Shown: positions 26,942-38,862, counted from the first letter of the stretch. The stretch: 64,000 nucleotides of DNA from Spartobacteria bacterium (GCA_003169975.1 PNAA01000043.1:1-64000); one strand, 5' to 3'. Program-made: numbers and translations. Notes: a model not told the origin generated them from the sequence alone.

Positions 26942-28300
26942 TCAATCGATCGTTGATTCGAATTCACCATCGCGGACGCGGGTCTTGATCCGCGTCCGCG
27001 TTTTGGCTTCTGCGACCTGCCGGATGACTTTGCCTTGCGCGTCGCGGGTGATGCTGTAGCCGCGCTCGAGGGTCGCTTCCGGACCGAGGATGCGGAGCAT
27101 GCCCGACGACCGTTCCCAGCGTTGGCGGGCTGCCGACAGGCGCTGTTTCGAGCATTCACCCAGCCGGCGCCCGATTTCCTGCAGCTGCTGCTTTCGTGTC
27201 GTTATTTCCCGGGCGGGATGGTGCGCTTTCAGGGCAAGCTGAGCGTTCGTTAGGCGGGTTCGCTCCGTGGTCCGACGACGTTCCACCGCGCGCCGGAACG
27301 ACTCCCGGGAAAGATCGAGCTGTTGTTGCGCGTCGCGCAGCCGCTGGCTCAGTTCGCGGAATAATGCTTTTTCCGAAACGGCGCTCAGCCGGCCGCGGGC
27401 TTGCGCGAGGAAATTGCGCCAGCATTTCTCGAGTGAGTTTTTCAACTCCTGCATGCGGCGCGCGAGATCGCGCGCGTCGGGGACAATTAACTCGGCCGCC
27501 GCGCTCGGGGTGGGCGCGCGCAGGTCCGCAGCGAAATCCGCGATCGTGAAATCGATTTCGTGGCCCACCGCGGAAACGACCGGAATCGCGGAATGGAAAA
27601 TCGCCCGCGCCACGATCTCCTCGTTGAATTCCCACAAATCCTCGATGCTGCCGCCCCCGCGGGTCACGACGAGCACGTCGAGCGCTTTCCAAGATTCGTT
27701 AGGCACGCTCAATTCGCGGATCGCGCTGGCAATTTCCAGGGCCGCGCCGGTGCCCTGCACCCGCACGGGATTGATCAGCACTTCGACCCCCGGGGCGCGT
27801 CGGCCGAGAATGTTGAGGATGTCCTGGATGGCCGCGCCGCTCGGCGAGGTGATGATGCCGATGCGTCGCGGAAATTTCGGTAGCGGACGTTTGCGCGCGG
27901 TATCGAAAAGACCTTCCGCCTCCAGTTTGCGCTTCAGGGCCTCGAATTTCGCCTGCAACAAGCCGAGCCCGCGCGACTGCAGAATTTGGACGCTCAGTTG
28001 ATACTGACCGCGCGCTTCGAAGACGGTGACGTTGCCGTAAACCTGCACCTGCAGCCCGTCGGCCAGCGGCGTGGAGGAGGGCGCGATGGTGTCGCGAAAA
28101 ATCACGCAGCTGAGTGCCGCGCGCTGGTCTTTTAGGGTGAAATACTGATGGCCCGAGGGGTGTTTCTTGTAGTTGGAAATTTCACCCTGCACCCAGACCG
28201 CGCCGAAACGCGTCGCGAGCAGATCGCGAATAGCGCGGGTCAGTTCCGCGACCGTGAGCACCTTGGCGACGTTCGGGAAAAGATCGGTTTCCGCGTTCAT
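26942..28300 (-). CDS. xseA: exodeoxyribonuclease VII large subunit
   Basis: 452 residues from ATG 28300 (MNAETDLFPNVAKVLTV). OB-fold domain (VWVQGEISNYKKHPSGHQYFTLK), catalytic core (RIGIITSPSGAAIQDIL; VTRGGGSIEDLWEFNEE; VSAVGHEIDFTIADF), long coiled coil (about 300-400) and a C-terminal tail LERGYSITRDAQGKVI. It degrades single-stranded DNA with the small subunit XseB, whose gene is not in the window. Open frame upstream to 28432 is repeat DNA and not part of the protein. Two CGTTAGGC copies occur (27248, 27697). Confidence 0.94.
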   Translation of the reverse strand: MNAETDLFPNVAKVLTVAELTRAIRDLLATRFGAVWVQGEISNYKKHPSGHQYFTLKDQRAALSCVIFRDTIAPSSTPLADGLQVQVYGNVTVFEARGQYQLSVQILQSRGLGLLQAKFEALKRKLEAEGLFDTARKRPLPKFPRRIGIITSPSGAAIQDILNILGRRAPGVEVLINPVRVQGTGAALEIASAIRELSVPNESWKALDVLVVTRGGGSIEDLWEFNEEIVARAIFHSAIPVVSAVGHEIDFTIADFAADLRAPTPSAAAELIVPDARDLARRMQELKNSLEKCWRNFLAQARGRLSAVSEKALFRELSQRLRDAQQQLDLSRESFRRAVERRRTTERTRLTNAQLALKAHHPAREITTRKQQLQEIGRRLGECSKQRLSAARQRWERSSGMLRILGPEATLERGYSITRDAQGKVIRQVAEAKTRTRIKTRVRDGEFESTID

Positions 28301-28305
28301 GGACG

Positions 28306-28462
28306 GTGTCGCGTGTGAGTCTGGGGAGCGCGTGCGCCTCGCCATCGCGAACTTTTCTCTGCATCCAGTCGCGGGTCGCACTGCTTGAAAGTTCGTTTCG
28401 GCGGGGCGCCGAAACCAGCGTGCGAGGCGCACGCGCTCTCCGGAGTTGTGGCGCCGCGCATC
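28306..28462. repeat. GGGGAGCGCG inverted-terminal element
   Basis: Arms GGAGCGCGTGCGCCTCGC and GCGAGGCGCACGCGCTCTCC flank a centre with GCGAACTTTTC. It lies between xseA and ruvB. The left arm matches the right arm (complement) of the element at 38922-39082. Confidence 0.85.
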
Positions 28463-29476
28463 TTACGATCCAAACAACTCACTCTGCGGCCCGGCCGGAA
28501 CCTTCAAACCCAGTTTTCGGTAGGCGTTAGGCAGTGCGACCCGCCCTTGCGCGGTCCGCTTAATGTAGCCTTCCATGATCAGATACGGCTCGTTCACTTC
28601 CTCCAGCGTGCCGGCTTCTTCGCCGACCGCGACCGCCAGCGAGCTCAGGCCGACGGGGCCGCCGTTGAATTTGTAAATCAGCGTTTCGATGATGCGCTTG
28701 TCCCATTGATCGAATCCGTCGCGATCGATTTCGAGCATCGTTAGGGCACGATCCGCCAGGTTCGCGGTGATGCGGCCATCCGCCTTGACCTGCACGTAGT
28801 CGCGCACCCAGCGGAGGAGATTATTTGCGGTGCGCGGTGTGCCGCGCGTGCGGGTCGCGATCTCCGCCGCGCCGGCCGCGTCGATTTCCACGTTCAAGAG
28901 ACCCGCGCTCCGCAGGATGATTTTCTGCATTTCTTCCGCGTTGTAGTAATCGAGCCGCGCGGTCATCCCGAAGCGCGAGCGCAACGGCGCGCTCAACATG
29001 CCGGAGCGCGTCGTCGCCCCGATGAGCGTGAATTTCGGCAGGCGCAATTGCAGGCTCCGCGCCTGCGGTCCCTGGTCGATGATGATGTCGAGTTTGTAGT
29101 CTTCCATCGCCGGATAAAGGTATTCCTCGATCGTCGGCTGGAGACGATGAATTTCGTCGATGAAAAGGACGTCGCCTTTTTCCAGGCTGGTGAGGAGCCC
29201 GGCGAGCTCGCCCGCTTTTTCGATCACCGGGCCGCTGGTGTTTTTGATGTTCACGTTCATCGCGTTGGCGATGATGTGAGCGAGCGTCGTTTTCCCCAAA
29301 CCGGGCGGACCGCTGAGCAGAATGTGCTCGAGCACATCGCCGCGTTTCGTCGCCGCCTCGACCAGCAACTCGATGCGTTCACAGACCTTCACCTGGCCGG
29401 TAAACTCGCTGAACATCGGCGGCCGGAGCGAGATCTCGAAAGCCGGATCAGGTGTGGACGGGACGACAGTGGGCAT
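28463..29476 (-). CDS. ruvB: Holliday junction ATP-dependent helicase RuvB
   Basis: 337 residues. AAA+ motor that drives branch migration with RuvA. Walker [14 protein letters not shown], Walker B FIDEIHRL, sensor [17 protein letters not shown] and the C-terminal winged helix ([19 protein letters not shown]) are all intact. Family length is normal. A co-directional xseA gene lies downstream across a repeat element. One exact octamer copy and one near copy (CGTTAGGG at 28739) occur inside. Confidence 0.97.
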   Translation of the reverse strand: MPTVVPSTPDPAFEISLRPPMFSEFTGQVKVCERIELLVEAATKRGDVLEHILLSGPPGLGKTTLAHIIANAMNVNIKNTSGPVIEKAGELAGLLTSLEKGDVLFIDEIHRLQPTIEEYLYPAMEDYKLDIIIDQGPQARSLQLRLPKFTLIGATTRSGMLSAPLRSRFGMTARLDYYNAEEMQKIILRSAGLLNVEIDAAGAAEIATRTRGTPRTANNLLRWVRDYVQVKADGRITANLADRALTMLEIDRDGFDQWDKRIIETLIYKFNGGPVGLSSLAVAVGEEAGTLEEVNEPYLIMEGYIKRTAQGRVALPNAYRKLGLKVPAGPQSELFGS

Positions 29477-29494
29477 CGGTGAACTTAGACAGAA

Positions 29495-29578
29495 TTTGCA
29501 GGATTATCAGGATGAAGAATTTCCTGTGCGCTCACTCGAGCCTCAGTAATCCCCAAAATCCTGTTAATCCTGTCCGTC
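29495..29578. repeat. CAGGATTAACAGGATT-type dispersed palindrome
   Basis: Contains TTTGCAGGATTATCAGGATG and AATCCTGTTAATCCTG as inverted arms. A second copy lies at 41277-41363. Confidence 0.8.
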
Positions 29579-29580
29579 TC

Positions 29581-29988
29581 TTAATCGAGATTTTTCGTCA
29601 GCACCAATTCCGTTCCGCGACTGCGCAGGACGTAGTCGACCTGATCGAAGGCGTTGCGAATCAAGTGCAGGCCGAGTCCGCCCGGCTTGATCAAATCCGG
29701 CGGCCGGGTTTGCATCGCGGTGGGCCGCGCCTGTTTTCCGTAATCGCGCAGGCGCAGGCGAACGCAGTCGGTTTTTCCTTCCAGGGAAAGCGAGATCAAA
29801 CGGTCGTCGCGCAGTTGGTAGGCGTGCCGGATGATATTGGTGCAAGCCTCGTCCACCCCGAGGACCATGAGAGTGCGCTGGCGCTCCGAGAACGGGAACG
29901 CTTCCAGGAAGCGACGCACGAAATTACGCATGAGCGCGAGATTGCCGGTGTGACTGGAGAATTCGATTTTTTTCTTCGTTTTCTTCAT
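29581..29988 (-). CDS. RsbW/SpoIIAB-like anti-sigma ATP-binding protein
   Basis: 135 residues from ATG 29988 (MKKTKKKIEFSSHTGNL). GHKL-type ATPase/serine kinase with N-box GVDEACTNIIRHAY, a G1-like DYGKQARP and G2 GGLGLHLIRNAFDQV. Proteins of this kind phosphorylate an anti-sigma antagonist or bind a sigma factor in partner-switching stress responses. No antagonist (STAS) gene is next to it. The G1 box lacks the second Gly of DxGxG. A longer open frame reaching 30297 is non-coding by comparison. Confident about the fold, not the partner. Confidence 0.82.
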   Translation of the reverse strand: MKKTKKKIEFSSHTGNLALMRNFVRRFLEAFPFSERQRTLMVLGVDEACTNIIRHAYQLRDDRLISLSLEGKTDCVRLRLRDYGKQARPTAMQTRPPDLIKPGGLGLHLIRNAFDQVDYVLRSRGTELVLTKNLD

Positions 29989-30174
29989 CGCTCCAGGGAC
30001 GCCCGCCTTCCTAAAAAGGCGTTTGCCAAGCTTGCAAGCTGGCGAAGATAGCGCGCCGTCGCAACGAGATTCCTTCACCGCTGCCTCCCGCCTGCTCGCC
30101 GCGCGCGCCGCCCGGATCGCGGGGCGCCCGCGATCGGGACTGGCATTCCGCGGCGAGCCATGCACTATTTTTGC

Positions 30175-30894
30175 ATGTCGAAATGGTTCATCGCGCTGCT
30201 CTTGCTTGCCACGCCGGTCTTCGCGCAGGAACGGCCCACCGCATACCAGGCCCTGCGCACCATGGGGACCCAGCTGAATCGCGACCTCGTCAATCACGTC
30301 ATCTCGGTCACCGGGACCAACGGTGATCCGCAGCCGGAGACGTGGAAGATCTTACTCGATGATCCGCAGGCCCGCGGCGGAGTGCGCGAGGTGGAAGTGG
30401 GCAACGGCCGGATTGCTTCCGAGCGCACGCCCTTGCGCTCCGCGGTCGAGGGCTCGTTAGGCGCGGTCATCGACACCTCGAAACTGAACCTCGATTCGAG
30501 CGGCGCATACACCGTCGCGCAACAGACTGCGGATAAATCGCACGTCACGTTTGCGACCGCCGACTACACGCTGCGGGTCGACGAACGGGGTAATCCGATC
30601 TGGATGGTGGCGCTGCAAAGACAGGGCGGCGAGCCGGCGGGTAAGATTTACATCGGGGCCAATCACGGCACGATCACTCGCACCGAGGGGCTCTTCGGTG
30701 GGGGCGATCAGGCCGCGGTGACCGACGAGCAGAGCGACGAGCCAAATTCGCGGGACGCCGATGATGATGACGACGGCGATCAGAACATCGTCAAGCGCCG
30801 GATCAAGCAGGCTTTCCGGCAGGCGCGCGACGATGTGAAGCGCACTTTCCACAAGGTGCGGCGTTCCTTCGTCGATTTTTTCGAGGACAAATGA
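30175..30894 (+). CDS. secreted protein of unknown function with basic tail
   Basis: 239 residues from ATG 30175 (MSKWFIALLLLATPVFAQ), which begins a clear signal peptide. The mature part has a compact mixed alpha/beta region with TWKILLDDPQARGGVREVEVGNG and an FGGGDQAAV segment. It ends in a charged, low-complexity linker (DADDDDDGDQN) and a Lys/Arg-rich helix (VKRRIKQAFRQARDDVKRTF). No family recognised. It diverges from the RsbW-like gene. An ATG five codons upstream is also in frame. One CGTTAGGC copy lies at 30455. Confidence 0.7.
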   Translation: MSKWFIALLLLATPVFAQERPTAYQALRTMGTQLNRDLVNHVISVTGTNGDPQPETWKILLDDPQARGGVREVEVGNGRIASERTPLRSAVEGSLGAVIDTSKLNLDSSGAYTVAQQTADKSHVTFATADYTLRVDERGNPIWMVALQRQGGEPAGKIYIGANHGTITRTEGLFGGGDQAAVTDEQSDEPNSRDADDDDDGDQNIVKRRIKQAFRQARDDVKRTFHKVRRSFVDFFEDK

Positions 30895-30955
30895 TCCAAC
30901 TGCGGCGCGAAATTGCCGGCGACAGAGTCTTGCATTCTGCGGCGCGCACCCGAAA

Positions 30956-31900
30956 ATGACGGCGATGAAGGTCCCACTGCCCGAGCAAGCGGCTTGGAGA
31001 AATGTCAGCGACGGCTGGCAGCAGCTTTATGGCAGCTTCGAGGATCTGGGGATCAGCATCGAGTGGCACGATTTCAAGACGAGTCAGCCGCTCGATTGGG
31101 CGGAAAGTTTCCGGCCGGGCAGCATCGAGTTTTGCCTCAATCTGGAAGGCCGCGGCGCGATCGGTTGCCGGAGCAGCGCTTCGCACGATTACGGCCCGAG
31201 CAGCTCGGGCTATTACGCGATCGGCGACGAACCGCTCCACGCGACCCGCCAGGCGCACGATCGCCATCGCTTCGTCACCTTGGAATATTCCCGGCCCTAT
31301 CTCCAGGCGCAGGTTGCGGAATCGGAGAGCGAGCTGGCCCCGGCCATGCGCGCGATGATTTTTCCGAAAAAGGAACAGAGCATCGTCTCGTCGCCGCAAC
31401 CGATGTCGGCCGAGCAGCGCGCGATCGTCGCCAGCCTGAGCGAGCCGCCGGTGCCGAAAGCGGCGCGCATCATCTGGTATCGGAGCAAGGCGCTCGAGTT
31501 GATGTCGCACTTCCTTTTCGAGCCGAAGGATCCGGAATTTTTTTGCATGCGGCAGAAGCGGGTGGCGCGCGACCGCGTGATGCGGACGAAAGAACTGCTG
31601 GTGCGCGACCTGGCGAACCCACCGACTCTCGAGATGCTCGGGCAGGAAGTCGGGTGCAGCCCGTTTTACCTGAGCCGGATTTTCTCGCGCGAAGTTGGCC
31701 TGACGATCCCGCAGTTTCTGCGCAACGCGCGCATGGAGCGCGCCGCCGAATTGCTCCGCAGCGGCCGCCATAACGTGACCGAGGCCGCGACCGAAGTCGG
31801 CTACTCGAGCCTGAGCCATTTCAGCAAGGCTTTCTGCGAAACGATCGGCTGCTGCCCGGTCCTCTATCCGGCAGCGAAGCATATTGTGCTTGATCGTTAG
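30956..31900 (+). CDS. AraC-family transcriptional regulator
   Basis: 314 residues. The C-terminal third contains two helix-turn-helix motifs typical of AraC/XylS: TLEMLGQEVGCSPFYLSRIFSREVGLTIPQF and VTEAATEVGYSSLSHFSKAF. The N-terminal 200 residues form a sensory domain without recognised similarity. The effector is unknown. It precedes an ABC-2 permease by 6 bp and the permease overlaps purH, so AraC, permease and purH are probably one transcript. The gene ends in CGT TAG G, so its stop codon sits within an exact octamer copy (31895-31902). Confidence 0.88.
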   Translation: MTAMKVPLPEQAAWRNVSDGWQQLYGSFEDLGISIEWHDFKTSQPLDWAESFRPGSIEFCLNLEGRGAIGCRSSASHDYGPSSSGYYAIGDEPLHATRQAHDRHRFVTLEYSRPYLQAQVAESESELAPAMRAMIFPKKEQSIVSSPQPMSAEQRAIVASLSEPPVPKAARIIWYRSKALELMSHFLFEPKDPEFFCMRQKRVARDRVMRTKELLVRDLANPPTLEMLGQEVGCSPFYLSRIFSREVGLTIPQFLRNARMERAAELLRSGRHNVTEAATEVGYSSLSHFSKAFCETIGCCPVLYPAAKHIVLDR

Positions 31901-31906
31901 GCCGGA

Positions 31907-32722
31907 ATGAGTGCCGCGGCCGCCAGCGCCGGAGCCAGACGCTCCGGTCTCTTTCTCCTCCCCACCGCGACTCTTTGGCAGCGCGAGATCGTGCGCTTCT
32001 ACCGCCAGCGCAACCGCATCATCGGCGCGCTGCTTTCCCCGCTCGTTTTCTGGTTTGTCATCGGCTCGGGGATCGGTCCGTCTTTTCGCGTCGGCTCCGC
32101 GCCTGACGGGATGCGCTACCTCGAATATTTCTATCCGGGCACGCTCATCCTGATCATGCTTTTCACCGCGATCTTCTCGACCATCTCGATCATCGAAGAT
32201 CGGCGCGAGGGTTTTCTCCAATCTGTCCTGGTCGCGCCGATTTCACCCGGGAGCATCGTTTGCGGGAAAATTCTCGGCGGCACCACGCTCGCCCTCATGC
32301 AGGGCTTCATTTTTCTTTTGCTCGCGCCCTTCGTCGGAATCCACATCACGCCCGAGCGGCTTCTGGTTTGTCTCGGGACGCTTTTCGTTGTCGGGTTTGG
32401 CCTGACCGGTCTCGGATTTCTCGTCGCCTGGCCGATGGAATCCACCCAGGGATTTCACGCCATCATGAACGTCTTCCTGATTCCGCTCTGGCTCATGTCC
32501 GGTGCGCTCTTCCCCGCGACGAACCCGCATTCCTGGATCTTCTGGGCCATCCATCTGAACCCGGTCACCTACGGAGTCGCGGCCGTTAGGCGGGCGCTTT
32601 ACGCCGGCGATCCGGGGGTCCTGCACCTGCCGAGCTTCGCCCTTTCCATCGGACTGTCGCTCGCCTTTGGCCTCGTCATGTACATGATCGCCTACCTCCT
32701 CGTTCAGCGAAAATCTTCATGA
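31907..32722 (+). CDS. ABC-2 type transporter permease
   Basis: 271 residues with six predicted transmembrane segments (for example [35 protein letters not shown] and [20 protein letters not shown]). The ABC-2 signature lies around [25 protein letters not shown]. It resembles DrrB/NodJ permeases for drugs, polysaccharide or antibiotics. No ATPase gene is adjacent, so the partner must be encoded elsewhere. It overlaps purH by ATGA (32719-32722). Confidence 0.85.
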   Translation: MSAAAASAGARRSGLFLLPTATLWQREIVRFYRQRNRIIGALLSPLVFWFVIGSGIGPSFRVGSAPDGMRYLEYFYPGTLILIMLFTAIFSTISIIEDRREGFLQSVLVAPISPGSIVCGKILGGTTLALMQGFIFLLLAPFVGIHITPERLLVCLGTLFVVGFGLTGLGFLVAWPMESTQGFHAIMNVFLIPLWLMSGALFPATNPHSWIFWAIHLNPVTYGVAAVRRALYAGDPGVLHLPSFALSIGLSLAFGLVMYMIAYLLVQRKSS

Positions 32723-34251
32723 AAATCAAACGCGCTCTCATTTCTGTTTCCGACAAATCCGGGGTGGCCGATTTCGCGCGCGAGCTGGAAAAGCAGGGCG
32801 TCGAAATCATCTCCACCGGCGGAACGGCCAGCCTGCTGCGGCAGGAAGGCATCGAGGCGCGCGACGTATCCAGCTTCACCGGATTCCCCGAAATGCTCGA
32901 CGGCCGGTTGAAAACGCTGCATCCGAAGGTGCACGGCGCGCTGCTCTACTTGCGCGGCAACAAGGAGCACGAAGCCGCCGCGTGCGCGCACGGGATCGAG
33001 CCGATCGATCTCCTCGTGGTTAACCTCTATCCCTTCGCAGCCACGATCGCGAAACCTGGCGTCAAGCTGGCCGAGGCGATCGAGCAGATCGACATTGGCG
33101 GTCCCGCGATGTTGCGCAGCGCTTCGAAGAATTATCAGTCGATCACGGTGGTGGTCGACCCGGCGGACTACCAGTCGGTGCTAGACGAGATGCGCGATCG
33201 CGATGGTGAAACGACCCTGAAGCTGCGGGAGCGCCTGGCGATCAAAGCCTTCATCAAAACCTCCGATTACGATCGTGCGATCGCGACCTATCTGAATGAG
33301 AAACAGAAAACCGAGCCCTCGTTTTCGCTTTCCCTGCCGCTCGTCAGCCGCTTGCGCTACGGCGAGAATCCGCACCAGACCGCGTCGCTTTACGGGACTT
33401 TTGCGGACCACTTCGAAAAGCTGCACGGCAAGGACCTTTCCTTTAACAACCTGCTCGACATCACGGCCGCGGCCGACCTGATCGATGAGTTCTCGGAGCC
33501 GACGGTCGCGATCCTCAAGCACACCAATCCCTGCGGCGTGGGGAGCGACCCCGATCTGCGGGAAGCGTGGGCGAAGGCTTTCGCGACCGACAAACAAGCG
33601 CCGTTTGGCGGCATCATCATCTGCAATCGGCCGCTCGATCTCCCGGTGGCCAAAGCGATCAGCGAAATCTTCAGCGAAGTGATCATCGCGCCGGATTTCG
33701 CGACCGACGCTCGCGCCCTGCTCCAGAAAAAGAAAAATCTCCGCCTCATGCGGACGCTGCGACCGGAGGTGCCTAACGAAAAGCCGCAGATGGATGTTCG
33801 CTCCGTGCGCGGCGGTCTGCTCGTGCAGCAAAAGGACGCGGCCGAGCTGGAGGGTCTCGAAACCAAAGTCGTGACCAAACGTCCGCCGACGAAGCAGGAG
33901 ATGGCCGCGATGCTCTTCGGCTGGCGGGTGGTGAAGCACGTAAAATCAAACGCGATCGTTTACGCGGGCGCCGATCGCACCCTGGGCATTGGCGCCGGCC
34001 AGATGTCGCGCGTCGACGCCTCGCGCATCGCCGTCTGGAAAGCGGTCGAGTCAGGCCTGTCGCTCAAGGGCAGCGCGGTCGCGAGCGACGCATTCTTTCC
34101 TTTCGCCGATGGGTTAATAGCGGCCGCCGAAGCGGGCGCGACCGCGGCGATTCAGCCCGGTGGCTCGGTGCGAGACGAAGAAGCGATCGCCGCCGCCGAC
34201 GAGCGCGGCATGGCGATGGTCTTCACCGGCGTCCGGCATTTCCGACACTAG
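32719..34251 (+). CDS. purH: bifunctional AICAR transformylase/IMP cyclohydrolase
   Basis: 510 residues. It catalyses the last two steps of IMP synthesis. The N-terminal IMP cyclohydrolase domain (about 1-195) begins [13 protein letters not shown] with STGGTASLL and [18 protein letters not shown]. The AICAR transformylase domain (about 200-510) carries [24 protein letters not shown] and [10 protein letters not shown]. Length is normal. ATGA overlap with the permease. One CGTTAGGC copy at 33771. Confidence 0.96.
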   Translation: MKIKRALISVSDKSGVADFARELEKQGVEIISTGGTASLLRQEGIEARDVSSFTGFPEMLDGRLKTLHPKVHGALLYLRGNKEHEAAACAHGIEPIDLLVVNLYPFAATIAKPGVKLAEAIEQIDIGGPAMLRSASKNYQSITVVVDPADYQSVLDEMRDRDGETTLKLRERLAIKAFIKTSDYDRAIATYLNEKQKTEPSFSLSLPLVSRLRYGENPHQTASLYGTFADHFEKLHGKDLSFNNLLDITAAADLIDEFSEPTVAILKHTNPCGVGSDPDLREAWAKAFATDKQAPFGGIIICNRPLDLPVAKAISEIFSEVIIAPDFATDARALLQKKKNLRLMRTLRPEVPNEKPQMDVRSVRGGLLVQQKDAAELEGLETKVVTKRPPTKQEMAAMLFGWRVVKHVKSNAIVYAGADRTLGIGAGQMSRVDASRIAVWKAVESGLSLKGSAVASDAFFPFADGLIAAAEAGATAAIQPGGSVRDEEAIAAADERGMAMVFTGVRHFRH

Positions 34252-34443
34252 GGGCAGCCACCACTGGTGCTCGGCCTCTCATTGCACGGATTCGCGCGTT
34301 GTTCCATCGAAACATCCGTTGTCAAGATTTTGTAGCCTGACCCCTATTGTTCCGTCCGCGATTCGAAAATCGCACGGCCGTCCAAGCTTTAATTCCACTA
34401 CGCGCCGTTAGGCACGAGCTATTCGAAACAGACCGGTTAAGGT
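34252..34443. other. spacer between purH and the orphan gene
   Basis: 192 bp between convergent genes. It holds one octamer copy (34406-34413) and a short palindrome GATTCGAAAATC. No RNA gene or clear terminator seen. Confidence 0.6.
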
Positions 34444-36285
34444 TTAGTCAAAAAATCGCCAACGAAGCTTTTTCCGAGCCTTCGCGACCAAAGCTTCAAG
34501 GGGAGTTCTTTCGCTAAATTCCCTCATAAACTGTAACGACACCTTGATATTTTGGAGGACAAGTCGTCGACGACGATCGGGAGGGCTCTTCAACATCGCA
34601 TCCGTTTCCATCTTCTTTAGATCGCGCACGTGTTGGATAACATCATCTTCAGTCGGAAATTCGTCCTTGCCGATGTACATGCAAACTAACCGATAAAAGC
34701 CATAACAGAGCGCGTCTTCAAAAGTCGGCCCGTGCAAAGTGGTCACGCTTGGATAAACCAAATAAGCATAACCGAGGTCATTCACCGTACGAACCTGGTC
34801 GGCGTTCAAGTACAATTTTTTGGATTGCGTCACGAAGCCCATCGTATCAGGTGAGGCATCAACCGATTCTTTAGCAATTGCTGTAACGTAGTCTGGCTGT
34901 TTCAACAATCTCACATAACTACCGCTGTTACTGTAAAAACCGTTCAGCATGTTAATTCGTCGACGGAGGTCAAATGGTCGCACATAGCTTCGGTACTTTG
35001 CCAAACCACCTGGTGGACCTGCGATTGGCGAACGTCCATCAGCTAATCGTGCTACGAATTGTTCCGGAATCTCAACACGATTTGTCGTGGCACACCCCTC
35101 ATCATATTGGATCGTGAAACCACTTGTTGCAGCGAATCTCGCCAGTGATTCTGCGGATTTCGGCGCCTCAATGCCCTCCTGCCGCACATTGCGCACGCTC
35201 TCGGCTAACACGACGGAAAGGTCGGATGCATCGCTATCATCCACATTCTGTCCATTCTGCAAGGTCAGAGTGAATCCATTGGGCACCCTCTGAAATAAGT
35301 GGCTTGCTCCTTTCCATCCGATCGATTTGGAGTGGGTGAGAAGAAACACAAGCTCAGCAGCTCCAACTTCCAAGGTCGACGATTTCCCCACCAACTTAGC
35401 GTTTACGGTCGCTAATCTCTCAAACGCTTCTTTGTTCCAAATGATCTGTTCGTTGTGGCAGCACAATATATCCGCGACGGTTTGCTCTTTCGGCATTGAC
35501 TGCTGGACCAACTGCCCCTTTTTTTCCGACGTGTCGACGAAAGTCAGGCCGGCTTCTGCAAAGGCTTCAGGCCAAGATTGCAAGCGATCGAAGTTTTTAA
35601 TAACCTCTTCCAGTTTAGGCGTACCCGCGATGGCGGTAAGTGCCACCAATTGCAGTCGAGCGGATGACATCAGCATTGGCCGCATATCAAATCGAAAGAC
35701 TGTCTGCTCCTCGCCCTTCGTAAGTTCGTATTCGTTTCTCCAACCCTCGACTAGGACTCGAGACACACCCACTTTCCACCCTTCTGCCTGAGCTTGGGCA
35801 AGATAGCCTGCGATTGTTCTTGCGGCCTCCTTCGGATCACGCGCCTTGATGGCAGTAAGTGGGAAACGCGAGGCGAATGACGCCTCGGGGACTGGCATTC
35901 TCAGTGCAGCTTCAGTTGCTTGCTCTCTCAACTCCTCAGGCACCGGTGCTGAATCAGAGAGCTGCGAAATGTCAAAGAACATGGGGTAGATTTGCTCTGG
36001 ATTGAGCCAATTTTGTTTAGGAGTTCTGCTAACGCGGATCAACTGCTCGCAAATAGCATTATTCTTGTGGTAGCGACGGCCGGCATCGAACCAATCCTTA
36101 TCCTTACCGCCAAAGATGATCTCGATCAGAACGCGCTCGATTCCCGGAGCAAGTAACGGATGAATGCGCCCTAATTGGCGCGGGCTGTCGACCGACGCTC
36201 CACTGCCGTCGCGCGACAGGATTTCCTTGACCGTTTTCTGTATAACCTCCTCTAGCGACATCGGAACCAGCTTAGTGACGTTCAA
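34444..36285 (-). CDS. orphan protein of unknown function, AT-richer than neighbours
   Basis: 613 residues, no family recognised. The sequence looks soluble and globular, with no signal peptide or transmembrane segment. It has an N-terminal part with VIQKTVKEILSRD and FGGKDKDWFDAGRRYHKNN, a middle part with IAGTPKLEEVIKNFDRLQ, and a C-terminal helical part ending FSERTPLEALVAKARKKLRW. Base composition is lower in GC than flanking genes and there is no octamer copy in 1.8 kb, both consistent with acquisition. Start ATG 36285 could be replaced by ATG 36261 (MSLEEVIQ). No partner genes are adjacent; the gene ends near the convergent purH. Confidence 0.75.
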   Translation of the reverse strand: MNVTKLVPMSLEEVIQKTVKEILSRDGSGASVDSPRQLGRIHPLLAPGIERVLIEIIFGGKDKDWFDAGRRYHKNNAICEQLIRVSRTPKQNWLNPEQIYPMFFDISQLSDSAPVPEELREQATEAALRMPVPEASFASRFPLTAIKARDPKEAARTIAGYLAQAQAEGWKVGVSRVLVEGWRNEYELTKGEEQTVFRFDMRPMLMSSARLQLVALTAIAGTPKLEEVIKNFDRLQSWPEAFAEAGLTFVDTSEKKGQLVQQSMPKEQTVADILCCHNEQIIWNKEAFERLATVNAKLVGKSSTLEVGAAELVFLLTHSKSIGWKGASHLFQRVPNGFTLTLQNGQNVDDSDASDLSVVLAESVRNVRQEGIEAPKSAESLARFAATSGFTIQYDEGCATTNRVEIPEQFVARLADGRSPIAGPPGGLAKYRSYVRPFDLRRRINMLNGFYSNSGSYVRLLKQPDYVTAIAKESVDASPDTMGFVTQSKKLYLNADQVRTVNDLGYAYLVYPSVTTLHGPTFEDALCYGFYRLVCMYIGKDEFPTEDDVIQHVRDLKKMETDAMLKSPPDRRRRLVLQNIKVSLQFMREFSERTPLEALVAKARKKLRWRFFD

Positions 36286-36496
36286 TCGGAAAGGCCATCA
36301 CACAAATTGCGGCCGCTTGTGAGCGGCTGAGGCTCAGTCCGATCCGAACTTCGAGGGCAAAAAGGGGTCGATCCCAATGGCTGACTCCTATTCTTTTTGG
36401 GTGCGCAACGAGGAAGCGATCGTCGCCGACGACGATCGCGGCGTTGGCTTGAGCGTTTTCTGCTTTCCGGGGAGCGCACTGCGAAGCCTCTACGGG
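36286..36496. other. gene-free spacer
   Basis: 211 bp between the orphan gene and the small membrane-protein gene. No RNA gene, terminator or repeat copy seen. Confidence 0.5.
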
Positions 36497-37021
36497 TCAG
36501 GCTATGCGCCGCCTGCGCCGGAACATCGCTGACTGCACGATGATCCCGAAAATCGTCAGCGCCACGACCAGGATGGTCGTGCCGGTGCTCGGGAGTTGAA
36601 TGGTGCTCGTAAGCAAGCGCGCGCCCTCGATCGCGGAGAAAATAATCAGCGCCCAATCGAAGAGCGCGAGGAGCAGAAACGCGCCGATGATTCCGCCGAC
36701 CACGAAAGTGATTACGGAATAGTGCGCATGGTTGACGACTAACGCCGCGACGACGGCGATCGCGACGCGTCCGCCGACGAGGAAACCGGCGCCGCCGATC
36801 GCGATCTTCTGGAGGAGGACCGCGAAAAGCGCGCCGGCCAGGCCGAGGCCGAGGGAGAGGAGGAGGGAAAGCCAGAGAGGCGGGTTGTGGCTCAGGTAGG
36901 GCGCGAGTTGGAGGCCAATCGCGAAGCCGAGCGCGGCGACGAAAAGCCAAAAGAGCCGGCGTCCGAAAAAGAGGAGCGCGACGCCGAGCAGCGCGCTGAG
37001 GATGGGCAACGACGAATGCAT
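36497..37021 (-). CDS. multi-span membrane protein (TMEM198/DUF4203-like)
   Basis: 174 residues with six or seven hydrophobic segments. A repeated GxxxG-rich pattern (LGLGLAGALFAVLLQKIAIGG, FVVGGIIGAFLLLALFDWAL) resembles the small DUF4203/TMEM198 membrane proteins. The function of the family in bacteria is unknown. It ends RRRRRIA. Monocistronic, with a repeat element just upstream. Confidence 0.65.
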   Translation of the reverse strand: MHSSLPILSALLGVALLFFGRRLFWLFVAALGFAIGLQLAPYLSHNPPLWLSLLLSLGLGLAGALFAVLLQKIAIGGAGFLVGGRVAIAVVAALVVNHAHYSVITFVVGGIIGAFLLLALFDWALIIFSAIEGARLLTSTIQLPSTGTTILVVALTIFGIIVQSAMFRRRRRIA

Positions 37022-37070
37022 CCCGCGAAGTTTAACGACGAAAGGCAGCGCGGCCAGCGTTTACCGCGTC

Positions 37071-37163
37071 GTCATCCCGAGCGCAGCCGAGGGATCCCGT
37101 TGAGCGACCCTAACGGTTCCGCCACGGGATCCCTCGACTCCGCTGCGCTTCGCTCGGGATGAC
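37071..37163. repeat. GTCATCCCGAGCG inverted-terminal element, copy 4
   Basis: 93 bp with perfect ends, 13 bp downstream of the M28 peptidase stop. Its inner arms GAGGGATCCC/GGGATCCCTCGACTCC are identical to those at 7497. Confidence 0.92.
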
Positions 37164-37176
37164 GGCGCTGCGGCCG

Positions 37177-38862
<1,686 letters not shown>

